Shown piece after piece: positions 13,453 to 23,100 of a DNA stretch of 64,000 nucleotides. The translations under genes were made by a program, and so were the position numbers. Below the pieces are notes generated by a model. It ran no database searches. It saw only the letters and a list, made by a program, of their open reading frames with translations, and was not told the origin of the DNA. This DNA comes from Pisolithus tinctorius (lineage: Eukaryota > Basidiomycota > Agaricomycetes > Boletales > Pisolithaceae): contig JANFAH010000004.1 in the NCBI GenBank assembly GCA_024663395.1, positions 3,472,001-3,536,000 on the forward strand, written 5' to 3'. The number at the start of each line of letters is the position of its first letter. Positions within the stretch are counted from its first letter, which is position 1.

Positions 13453-14634
13453 TCAATTGCCGGTAGTTTCGAGGGCCCAGTCCTTCTGGTTTGGGGATAT
13501 GCATGCGCGTAGCATCTGAGTAAACGTGCGGTTGGCTCGCTCAGTGATTCCATCCGTCTGTGGGTGAAAGCTTGACGACATTCTTAGCTCAGTCCCTGTT
13601 AGTTCATTTAGTTTATTCCAGAAAGTGCTTGTGAATAGGGAGTCTCTGTCACTAATTATATTCCGCGGCATTCCATGATGCTTGTACACTCTATCAAACA
13701 TTACCTCGGCGATGTCCTTGGCGCGGTAAGTCTGTTTCGTAGGGACGAGGTGTACCATGACAGTTAGGTAATCGATTATGACAAGTGTCATATCGAAGGT
13801 TCCGTTAAGTGTACGTGATTCCGGCAAGGGGCCGACGAAGTCAATTCCGATGGTTTCCCAGGGGTATGTTGGGACATCAAGTGTTTTCTAATAGTCCGTA
13901 GCTGGGGTGATTACTGGGCTTAGAAGTCTGACATAGTGTACAGGATCTGCAGAATTCGTCTACATCAGAATTGATCCCTTTCCACCATACATTGTCTCGT
14001 AGGTAGTTGGTATTTTCCCGGGGCCTAGGTGAGCTAATATTGAATGCGCGTGCGAGATCAAGATCTCGCGCAAGCGGCGGGAACCCGAGTTTATGTCAGG
14101 AATGCAAAGAATTCGCTGTCCTTTGTCCTTCAGGTAAATCAGACCGTTGTCTACTTCAAAATTTTTGTAGTTCTTAGGGTTTTTAACGATGTCAACAAAA
14201 AATTTGTCCCTATGGTATTGATGGCGTATGTCCTCGCATATGTCTAAGTCTGACTCTGCCATGGTGACTAATTCAGGCAATGAGGTTGGTTCCTGTTCGC
14301 CGGGTGTGTCAGCTATGATGTCATCATCTGGGCCATTGTTAACACGTGTCGTAGGTATTTTTGTCTCGGCGGGTGTCTCGGGTACTGTTGGCACATCAGG
14401 TGATGTGTCAGGCTTTGGCATATTCCCGCCCTCCAGTGATCGTGCTGGGTCACTAGGTAACTTCAGGATCACTCGCTTTGCATTAGGGAACGCTTTCCCG
14501 TGCGCTAGACTGACGCCGTCGTTGCTCCCAGGAAGATGGGTGAGCCCGTGTATAGCGGGGTGGTAATCAGGTTCAGTAGTAACTTCGACGGTGCGTGTTC
14601 TTCCTCGGCACTGACATATTCCGAAGCCGATCAC
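13453..14634 (-). pseudogene. Integrase region (zinc-binding HHCC and catalytic core) of the Ty3/gypsy element
   Basis: A spacer rich in Pro/Asp (up to about 14,300) is followed by the H2C2 domain ISHAHSILAHLGPGK ... CRSCTLCQTSK (about 13,930-14,060), which changes frame by one base near 14,015. The core keeps IGIDFVGPLPES, IISDRDSLFTSTFW and HPQTDGITERANR, that is the D, D and E catalytic residues in normal context. A further shift near 13,455 separates FAMNSARSETTGFTPF. The frame from RNase H into this region is closed by a TGA at about 14,631 that could derive from CGA. Confidence 0.75.
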
Positions 14635-15323
14635 ACCGTCCCTTTAGGTTCATCTGAGTATATACGGCTCAGTGCGTCGGCGATGACGTTCGTCTTGCCT
14701 GGTATATGCACGATCTCGAAATCAAAGTCGCCCAACGTTTCGAGCCACCTAGCTTGCCTTGGGGATAGCTTTCGTTGTGTCTGTATCCATTCAAGTCCCT
14801 TATGGTCCGTGAATATTCGGAATTTCGTGCCCTGCAGTAAGTGTTGAAACCGTTTCAGCGACTCGACTATAGCTAACAATTCTTGTTCGTGCACTGGGTA
14901 ATTTTGTTGGGCCGGGTTAAATTTTCCAGACCAGAACGCTATGATGTTTCCTTTCTCCATAGTCTCGCCCTGCCAAATTACGCCACTCCCTCCCGACAGG
15001 CACGCGTCACAAGACAAGTTTATTGGTGCATGCCCGGGTGAGTAATCTAGTGTCGTCCGCCGCATCTCACGATGCTTATGTACTAACTCTTTCACTAAAT
15101 CAAATGCCCTTTGTTCCGTGAATGACCAGCGCCAAGGAGTGTTGGCCGCTGCTGTCTTGTGCAAGTGCCCGAGGGGTATGCGAACGCCCTCGCATCCGGG
15201 CGCGAGATACCCGACTGCTCCGATGAAGCCCGCGAGTAAGTCTTTGTTAGTAGGGCGTTTTCCAGTTAACAATTTTATCCACTTTGTCAGGGTCCATACG
15301 GATACCGTCCGCATCGATAACAT
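14631..15323 (-). pseudogene. RNase H and connection region of the Ty3/gypsy polyprotein
   Basis: Starts as the overlap frame after the reverse transcriptase (TNKDLLAGFIGAVGYLAPG). RNase H features include LSCDACLSGGSGVIWQG, PVHEQELLAIVESLKRF, FTDHKGLEWIQTQRKLS and IPGKTNVIADALSRI. The join to the RT frame needs removal of one base in a C run near 15,250 (an acg-ccc-tac sequence that would read Thr-Pro-Thr with one C fewer). Confidence 0.85.
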
Positions 15324-18171
15324 GTCCTAAGATTCGCAATTCATCCATGAAAAATTGAAGTTTGTGCTCGCTTAGGTAGAACTTATGTGTTCGCAGAGTG
15401 TCAATAACAATCTTGACGTGCTTCACATGATCTTCGAGTGAATCAGAGTAAATCACTATGTCGTCTAGGTAAACGTCCATGAAGGTTCCTATGTACGGTG
15501 CGAATATATGATTCATTAGCGATTGATAAGTCGCGCCTGCGTTGCAGTCGCCAATTTGCATAACGTGGCTGATCATGGTACCGTCTGGCGTTGTAAATAG
15601 TGTCTTGGGGACGTCCTCGGGAGTGATGCGGATTTGCTCATAGGCGTCCTTGCCGTCAAGTAGGGATCTGTAGGGGTGAGATACGACGTTGCGGAGAATC
15701 GCTTCCATGTCTGGTAGTGGGGATGCCAGTTTCCTCGTATTGGCATTTCGTTCTCTCGTATCTATTACCGTTCGTAGTCTTAGCGATCCGTCCTTAGTAG
15801 CCTTTTTCAACATTAGCATCGGAATAGCATTTGTACCGCTGCTAAATTCCCAGCGTCCGGTTCGTATATAGTCATCACGCTTTGAGCGCCAAAGCGGCTT
15901 GAGCGGTTCAGGACAACGTGAGGGGCGCCAGGAGTACACTTTATTCTCGTCAATCAGTGGGATAACATGATTAATGTCACGAAGTGGGGGAAGAGGGGTT
16001 TCGATAGCCTCCTTGCAAATATCCTTCGCGTACGCCCTCAGCTCTTCCCGACACCGCTCCTTCTCGTCCGCCAGTAGCTCCGTCGCTCGGGACTCCAGAG
16101 CGACGGTTTGTGGTCCTCGGATAGGTAGTGAGTCGTCACTTCGAACGGTAATTTGAGACGGGTTAAAACCAAGTAAAACTTTATGTTGGAACAAAAATGG
16201 CATACCGAGTATTAAATCATATGAGTCGAGGTTCGCGATGTCGAGTATGCGTTTTTCGTGAATATTCTGGTATGAGATCCAGGGCGACGTGGTAGCTTTG
16301 ACTTTCCCGCGCGATCCCGAGACAGCGAGCTGGAGGTTCAGGGGTTTTTCGAGTAGATCGAGGGATAGTTGCAATTGATCTACAAGCGTGGTAGAAATGA
16401 AGTCGGATGATGAGCCGGAGTCAAGCAAGGCTCGACAGGGCTTGTCATTGACGCGGACTACGACGACGATGGGCTTGGGTAGTAGGCGAGTGGTGCCTTT
16501 GACGCGTGCGGCACTTCGTTCGAGCGTGTAGGTTTCATCCTCGTGGCTCCCCTCGGGGGAGTGCGATAGAGCTGCTCTACACTCCAAGGTGTCGGTGCCG
16601 ATGGGTTTAAGGCAATTTGGAACTATGGGAGGGGGCCCGTGCCATCTCGTGTCGCGTTTGTCAAAGACTAGTTCCTCGTAGCACTCGGTTTTCTTCTGGT
16701 GGAGCCAATGGACGACGTCAAAATCGGGGTCGGCGAGATCTTCGTAGTAGAGGATGTGATTGTCGAGGGTATAGTGATCCGTCAATAAGTATGTGTCCGG
16801 GCCACCGTAGTCTTCTAATGTAAAGCGATTATGCTGGTAGGGGGAATTGTCCGGGTCGATCTCCTGGTCGAGAGTCAACGGAACGGCATTGTACAGTGTA
16901 GCTAGCATACGCGCCTTCAAAGTTTCTCGTTTTAACTGGAAGAGTTCAGGCGTTTCTGAGCGAGCAATTCCTAGCACAAAGAGGCCGAGTTCAGCCCCTT
17001 CTTCGATGGCCGCAAGGCGAGCCTCGGCGGGGGACATGTCAATGGTGTTGAGACGGACGTGCGGTCCCTTCTGCTTGTCCCTGGTCTGCCAGCGCTTGGG
17101 GCAATTTCGTTCAAGATGGTCTGTGCTTTCACAGTTGAAGCACTTACCTTCCGCACGAAGGCGCCTCTTCCGCTCTTTATCGGGGTTCTGCTCTTTTCGA
17201 TGATGACGGTTCTGGTCCTGGCGCGTGCTATTATCTTTGTTACGAGTTGCGTTTCCTGCGTCAGTTGCGCCGTTAGCTTTCACAGAGGCTGCGCTAAGTC
17301 GATCTGTGCTTTGCCTGTGTACGTATCTTTGGTCACGTGGGGACTTGCGATTTCTGTCCTCATCGATAACGCGCTTGGCTTTTTCATACCTTACGCATTC
17401 GGATTCCAGGGTCACGATAGAGACCGTCATTGCGTCGTAACCACTCTTGGTAAGTTCCGCTCTCAAGTAAGGCTGGCACCGTCTCCAAAACGCGAGTACC
17501 ACTTCGCGGTCACTAATGTCACCCACAGTGTCCGCGATTTCTTGTAATTTTCTCAAGAAATCTAGGACTGAGCGTCCTTCTTGACGGCACGCATCAAACT
17601 TATCACGTTGTTGCATTCGGAAGTCCGCAGGGAATATATAATCGAACAAATCCTCGAAGAAGATTGTGAGGTTATATTTTTTCTTCAAGTCAAGTACGTT
17701 TCGTTCGTAGAATTGGTAAGCGCGTCCTCCCAAGTACTTTCCCGCTAACCTAATACTCTTTTTACGGTCTAGTCGGGCATGTTTTACCCAGTCGCGCAGC
17801 TCGCGACACCATTTCTTAAAGAGGCCTACTTGTACCTTGCCTCGGTAAGTAAATGGCGGGTCTTCCTTTAAAAATGCTTGTTGATACTTTAATTTATTTA
17901 GTTTCGCATGATAGCGACGCTTCTTCTCGCGCTTCCGCGCCTTTTCTCTATCTGAGTCGTTGGTGCCGATTGTCGAGGGTTCTTCCCCATAAAAGTCTGA
18001 GCCAAACGATGAATCCCTTTCTGAAAAAGAGTCACTGTCATTCGAGGACGAGTCAGATGGATCGCTGGGGGCGATTGCTCGCCGACGATTGTGTTCTGTT
18101 AGTTTCTTGTGTCCTTTATCCGTGCTGTCAGATTCTGATGAGTCGTCATCATCCCCAGGGTCTCCGCGCAT
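15247..18171 (-). CDS. Gag-protease-reverse transcriptase open frame (974 codons) of the Ty3/gypsy element
   Basis: Acidic Ser/Asp-rich start; a capsid-like gag region around residues 110-290; a CCHC zinc knuckle CFNCESTDHLERNC; a retropepsin with LLDSGSSSDFI and LILGMPFL; then reverse transcriptase with VIDTRERNANTRKLASPLPD, the catalytic YLDDIVIYS and LGHVIDADGIRMDPDKVDKI. It ends at a stop caused by the one-base shift before RNase H. The natural N-terminus lies upstream in another frame (see 18,149-19,321). The first ATG here is probably internal to gag. Confidence 0.88.
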   Translation of the reverse strand: MRGDPGDDDDSSESDSTDKGHKKLTEHNRRRAIAPSDPSDSSSNDSDSFSERDSSFGSDFYGEEPSTIGTNDSDREKARKREKKRRYHAKLNKLKYQQAFLKEDPPFTYRGKVQVGLFKKWCRELRDWVKHARLDRKKSIRLAGKYLGGRAYQFYERNVLDLKKKYNLTIFFEDLFDYIFPADFRMQQRDKFDACRQEGRSVLDFLRKLQEIADTVGDISDREVVLAFWRRCQPYLRAELTKSGYDAMTVSIVTLESECVRYEKAKRVIDEDRNRKSPRDQRYVHRQSTDRLSAASVKANGATDAGNATRNKDNSTRQDQNRHHRKEQNPDKERKRRLRAEGKCFNCESTDHLERNCPKRWQTRDKQKGPHVRLNTIDMSPAEARLAAIEEGAELGLFVLGIARSETPELFQLKRETLKARMLATLYNAVPLTLDQEIDPDNSPYQHNRFTLEDYGGPDTYLLTDHYTLDNHILYYEDLADPDFDVVHWLHQKKTECYEELVFDKRDTRWHGPPPIVPNCLKPIGTDTLECRAALSHSPEGSHEDETYTLERSAARVKGTTRLLPKPIVVVVRVNDKPCRALLDSGSSSDFISTTLVDQLQLSLDLLEKPLNLQLAVSGSRGKVKATTSPWISYQNIHEKRILDIANLDSYDLILGMPFLFQHKVLLGFNPSQITVRSDDSLPIRGPQTVALESRATELLADEKERCREELRAYAKDICKEAIETPLPPLRDINHVIPLIDENKVYSWRPSRCPEPLKPLWRSKRDDYIRTGRWEFSSGTNAIPMLMLKKATKDGSLRLRTVIDTRERNANTRKLASPLPDMEAILRNVVSHPYRSLLDGKDAYEQIRITPEDVPKTLFTTPDGTMISHVMQIGDCNAGATYQSLMNHIFAPYIGTFMDVYLDDIVIYSDSLEDHVKHVKIVIDTLRTHKFYLSEHKLQFFMDELRILGHVIDADGIRMDPDKVDKIVNWKTPY

Positions 18172-19321
18172 CGCACGCAGTACGGTACTCTCGCGCGGGG
18201 AATGCGGACGAGGCTCGAACGTTGGAGGTCACCTTAGTTGCAGAGGTCTTATCCTTACGGTGAGCCTTTCTGTCGATTGTAATTTCTGGCGATTCTGATC
18301 GTTTAGCCGGTTTAGTGCTATCAGTAAAGTAGTACTTTGTAGCATCTGCGTTATCTGGTTCGTCCGAGCCAATATTCTTAGTCGTTTGGGGCACACGTTC
18401 CTTCTGCTCGACACTGAGTCCCGATGGTCCCGGATTCATTGACTCGCGTTTCGTACGTCTCTTAAAGGATTCGATAATTGCTTGTTGTTCACGTATCAGG
18501 GCCTCAGCGCTATCGAGCTGCTCGATCAGGCCGGCCTCTTTCAGCTTCAGTACCAAGTATTTCATTTTTTCATCTTGTTCCTCTCGCTCCGAGATGGAAC
18601 GTTGAATATTAACGTTTACAGGGTGTTCTTCTGGGGTTTCATCGCAGATAGGCGCTTTCCACTTTCCCTTTACTTCCGTGGTGAGCCTTGGAACACTTGT
18701 GTCCGAAGTTGGTTGACCACGTTTCGTACTACCAGGTTGGTCGTTATCACTCGTGACCACGGAATTCCCGAACCACTGCGGTACGGTTTTCCTTAATTCT
18801 TCGTCGTTCTCGACGAGTTCTGACCATACAATCTTAGGGCTGGGTTTGCTTTCATTTTTAGTGTTTACTTCGGGTTCGTCGCGCATCCATGCGGGCCATC
18901 TATTCTGGTCTAACAAGACAGACGTCGGGACTAGTGAGACGTTGCTACGGGCGGGCGATCGCGGCTTAACAAACTCATCACTACCTGCGTGCGCTATACT
19001 ATCCACTCCAGTCGCTACTGGGGGGTCTGGGGCACAGCCTTGTGGCGTGCTCCCAAGCTCGCGGACCGGCTGCGCGACGGCTTTACTTGGCACGTCGCTC
19101 GCATCGTCGATGCGGCCTTGGGCACCGCCCAGTGTCCTAACAGGTTCTACGGACCTGTGAGCTAACGGAGAGGTCGTTTCGTCGGGCGTGGTCTGATAAT
19201 CATAATCAACCCCCCTCGTGACCCCTCCAAATTGGATCGATCCGACCCGCTCTGGCTCGATGGCCCAGAAGCGGCGTCGTATTTCTTCGTTTATTGCTTT
19301 CGGGTTAAATGGAGAAGACAT
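18149..19321 (-). CDS. N-terminal gag-like frame (390 codons) of the Ty3/gypsy element
   Basis: Begins with the first ATG 121 bases inside the 5' LTR (MSSPFNPKAINEEIRRRFW). Proline- and Glu/Asp-rich with a predicted coiled-coil stretch (EREEQDEKMKYLVLKLKEAG...). No enzyme motif. The frame after about 18,190 only makes sense when shifted by one base into the downstream gag frame (RESTVLRAMRGDPGD), so the two frames were probably one protein. The extra base lies in the CCCC run near 18,197. Confidence 0.7.
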   Translation of the reverse strand: MSSPFNPKAINEEIRRRFWAIEPERVGSIQFGGVTRGVDYDYQTTPDETTSPLAHRSVEPVRTLGGAQGRIDDASDVPSKAVAQPVRELGSTPQGCAPDPPVATGVDSIAHAGSDEFVKPRSPARSNVSLVPTSVLLDQNRWPAWMRDEPEVNTKNESKPSPKIVWSELVENDEELRKTVPQWFGNSVVTSDNDQPGSTKRGQPTSDTSVPRLTTEVKGKWKAPICDETPEEHPVNVNIQRSISEREEQDEKMKYLVLKLKEAGLIEQLDSAEALIREQQAIIESFKRRTKRESMNPGPSGLSVEQKERVPQTTKNIGSDEPDNADATKYYFTDSTKPAKRSESPEITIDRKAHRKDKTSATKVTSNVRASSAFPAREYRTACDARRPWG

Positions 19322-19441
19322 CAGTATAAAAGGTTGACGTTGCTACTACGCACCGGTTGGCCAGACCAATAGCGAGCGGGCGACGTCGAGATCGAAGGCG
19401 GGTTAAGAGGGTAAGAGAAGAGTTATAGGCAGTTCAAAATA

Positions 19442-19717
19442 TGTGACGAAAGCGGGTTCGTTTAGGTCACACGGAGGTAGTCCGTTCTCGTAGGAGTGTT
19501 TCTTACGGTTGCTCAGGAAGAACTGGCCGAAGGATTCTCTGTTCGAGGTAGACTGGGGGAACTCGTACATCAGTAACTACGGTTTATATACGTTCAGAGT
19601 GCGGCGGGAGACAAACGAGTAACTAAAAAAGGGAGATATAAAGAAGGAGAAAGAAAAGGAAATGAAACATTATTATTCCGAGGCGTTAACGGTCGTGTAA
19701 GATCGTGGATCGTTACA
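19442..19717 (-). repeat. 5' LTR of the Ty3/gypsy element
   Basis: 276 bp, by eye identical to the copy at 11,467-11,742. The element is on the minus strand, so this is the transcription-initiating LTR. Identity of the LTRs implies a recent insertion. Confidence 0.93.
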
Positions 19718-19722
19718 CTCTG
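19718..19722. repeat. Target-site duplication, right copy (CTCTG)
   Basis: Identical to 11,462-11,466. Confidence 0.9.
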
Positions 19723-20169
19723 GGTCCTACGTCGTCGATTATTAATGTTTGTTTCTATTTCACGCCATAATGCCCAGGTGTTTCGTAGCGCAGGGCACCG
19801 CGTAGAAGTTCGCTGCGCGTGGCTGGTCGATGAGGGGGAGGACTCGGTCGGTAATTGCGATGTTGTGGTTAGCGACTCACGACTCGACGTGGTTGGGGTA
19901 CATTTCGACACATTGTGTAGACACTTCAGTCTAAGCCTCCATCCCTGATGACTACTGCCTCCGAATGGCAGGGTCAAGGCTTTTTAGCATTGCCTTTGAG
20001 GTCTTGACTCCGACTGTCGCGAACACCAACACTGATCGTACAAGGCAGTTGCAACGTGTCTACAGGTGTCCACAGCATTTTGGCGCCGCACTTCAACCCT
20101 CCTTGTCCCTACGTCCACATCCCCAGCATCGACCCCATCAAGAAATTTGAACGAAATACAGATTTCTCA
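19723..20169. other. Upstream region of N1, no gene seen
   Basis: No supported reading frame. It is the presumed promoter and leader of N1, now separated from the DUF3684 5' end by the retrotransposon. Confidence 0.4.
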
Positions 20170-23100
20170 ATGGCTCGCAACCAGCCAAAGAAATACCGTC
20201 ACTTTATATCCGCAAAGCCACCTGGTTCTGCATCTGCGTCCAACTCGGTGGGCAGTTAATTCTTTTATAGGTGATCATAGTTACTTATCCTCAACGAAAC
20301 AATTGTAGAGGCCGTCTCAAGCTCTGGCGCGTAACGCAGCTTCGATCGCTGGAACGTCAGGCCGTATCACTGGTTTCTTTCATGAGGTGTTTGCAAAAAC
20401 GAGGCGCATCTTCCGTCGGTCGAACCAAGGTCACGTCACAGCAAGGACCGTCGACACAGAGGTCTGTGGGGGTGCTCAGGGGCAACAAGAACCCATACAG
20501 GGGTCTCCAACTCAGGATGTGCGTGGTCTGGGTTATCTCGTGATAGTGGTGCATCCAAAGCCTGAGCAACAAATATCTCCAGCCTCTCGAGACCTTTCAC
20601 TCTGTCGTTGCTACAATTGTCAAGGTATATGCTTTTCCCTCTCGTCATTCAGAAATTCTGATGTGAGCACGCAGGTTCATCCCTATACCCAGATTGTGCT
20701 TGGCATCTTAACTGCTGCTGCTCAGGCATGTTCACCCCTCGTTGCATAAGCTTCTCACCTCAGACAGCCCTACATAGTCGCTTACCAATCAATCTAACCT
20801 GGACCATGACTTGTCCGACCTCATCAGCGCAGTCAGAGCAGTCTACGTATTTCTCCTAGAAGACAACAGCATCCAGAATATCGAGAGTATGAGGGAAGTT
20901 TTAAGGAGGATTGCGCAGGTGACAAGTGATGCAGCCTGGTTCATCAAGAATTACTCGGAGACAAAAGAGCTATGTATGTTGATTGCATCTTCCGTTGAAG
21001 GTCTGATTCAAATTATTTCTAGGGAAGCAACAGAGCAAGAATATATTGTTTGAAACCTGGGTTAGGACTGATGGCTACACCAAGCTGCTGAATAGCCTGG
21101 TTCAACAGTATCGGGACCGTGTGTTTCGGGATATTCACACCAACATATATCATGTACTTGAAGACCTGAACCCGGTGCGCGGGGAACTGGACCTTGTACG
21201 CGGAGATCTGGGAGAGCTGAGTTTGGAAGGCATGGTTTACGCGGGAGGTGCAAGTGTCAATAAGATGAAGACGTGCTTAGATGGCACCAGAGCTGAGATC
21301 CTCTCAGAGATCATCACCTGGATCTACAATACTGATGAAAATGTTCCACGCATTCTCTGGCTGTATGGGCAGGCTGGCAGAGGGAAGTCTGCTATTGCGC
21401 ATACTATCGCTCTGTGGCTCAAGGATACTAGATGGTATGGGTCGTGCTTTTGCTTCGCTCGGGATAGCCAGGTCGAGCGTCACGAGGAAAAAATATTTAC
21501 CACCATTGCACGTGATCTGGCAGACCGCGACCCTGCATTCCGACGAGCTCTGGCTGATGTGCTTGCAAAGGACGATTCGCTCAAGACTACTTCCGATGTC
21601 ATGCTACAGTGGAAGAAGCTCATTTTGGAGCCGTTGTCAACAATGTTGAGTACTATGATTGGAACTGTGATTGTGGTGGTTGATGCATTGGACGAGAGTG
21701 GTCTGGAGGAATCACGGAGGCACATCCTATCGGTACTCGCGTCAGAGGCGGGTGTCCTTCCTCGTAACTTCCGCATCTTCCTAACATCCCGCCCATTGCC
21801 TGACATTGAACATGTGTTGAGCGCCGCTCCGCATGTGAAGGCAACCTCCTTGGACAATGTTTCAACAGAGTGGACAGAACGTGATATCCGCCTGTATGTT
21901 TCCAATCAACTTCATCACCTTCGGGAAATTGGAGACACTGAAGTTCAGAGGATTGCCTGCAAGGCAGACTGCCTATTTGAATGGGCTCGTCTGGCCTGCG
22001 ATTTCATCAAACCTAACAGAGCTGGAGCAACCATGAAGGAATGGTATGATGACGTGATTTCATTGCAGGCGGAAGAGGGAGGAACACTTTTGGATGCAAC
22101 TTATTTGGCAATCCTGGAAATTGCCATACCCCAATCCAGGGGAGCCCTTGAACAATACTACTCTGTCATGGATCAAGTTGTGATGACGCTTGAACCTCTT
22201 CCTATAGCAGCCTTGAATTACATGCGCAAATGCTTCCCAAACAGGCAGGATCACTATGATGTGACACTCGTCCTAGAGTTCATGTCCCCAGTACTGGCTG
22301 GCATAGTTGACCACTCCTCTCCTGTCTGACCCCTCCATGCATCTTTTTATGACTTCCTAACTGATCACGAACGGAGTGGAGTCTACTTCATTGGCACCTC
22401 CAGCTCCTACAACCTAGCTATTGCCACTTAGCAAATCCTTCAGGATGAACTTCAGTTCAACATCTGTAGACTGGAAAGTTCCTACTTGGGCAATATGGAG
22501 GTAGCTGATTTACCAGATAGAATCAGCAAGAACATTCCACCCCATCTATCCTACTCCTGTTGATTCTGGTCACAACATCTACAGAAAACCCCATTTGACT
22601 TGGCCCTTGCACACTTGGTGAAGGCACTGGTGAAGAGTGAAAGAATTCTATTTTGGCTTGAGATGATGAGCCTTCTGGGTGGAGTGAGGAATGCTACTGC
22701 TGCTCTTGACTCTGTTGCAAAGTGGTTTTTGGTGAGTGTGTCACAGTTATTTGCATCTAATCTTATCTAACTTGATATTAAAGGACCAAGACAACTGCAA
22801 GGATATATTAGGACTGGTAAAAGATGGGATCAGGTTCCTTCACAGCTTTAGCAGTGCAATCTCACACAGTGCACCACATTTATACATCTCTGCCTTGCCA
22901 TTTATTCCTATGGAGACAATGCTCTCAATGATACTTAAGCCTAATTTTTCTTCCCTGCTTGGAGTTGTAGGAGGTCAAGAACTCTGGCCAGCCACTCAAC
23001 TACTTGGCTTAGAGGGCCACACAGATGCAGTTATTTCAGTTGCATTCTCTCCTGATGGCAGGAGGATTGTATCAGGCTCTATGGATGAAACTGTGAGAGT

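Larger units (their letters stand above)
11467..19717 (-). mobile_element. Complete Ty3/gypsy LTR retrotransposon (8,251 bp), coding frames interrupted
   Basis: Bounded by two 276-bp LTRs with TG...CA ends and a 5-bp CTCTG target duplication. On the minus strand the order is 5' LTR, gag, protease, reverse transcriptase, RNase H, integrase, chromodomain-like segment, tail, 3' LTR: the Ty3/gypsy (chromovirus-like) order. CpG content is normal, unlike older elements elsewhere in the window. The base after the 5' LTR is followed by TATTTTGAACTGCC rather than a TGG-starting tRNA primer site, so the priming mechanism is unclear. It lies between the DUF3684 gene and N1 and interrupts neither. Several one-base frame changes plus an in-frame TGA mean this copy cannot make the full polyprotein as written. 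Confidence 0.93.

Noticed and set aside
15240..15330. Possible programmed ribosomal frameshift between RT and RNase H
   Set aside because: Ty3/gypsy elements would place it between gag and pol, no slippery site or pseudoknot is evident, and five or more other shifts occur in the element, so simple indels are likelier.
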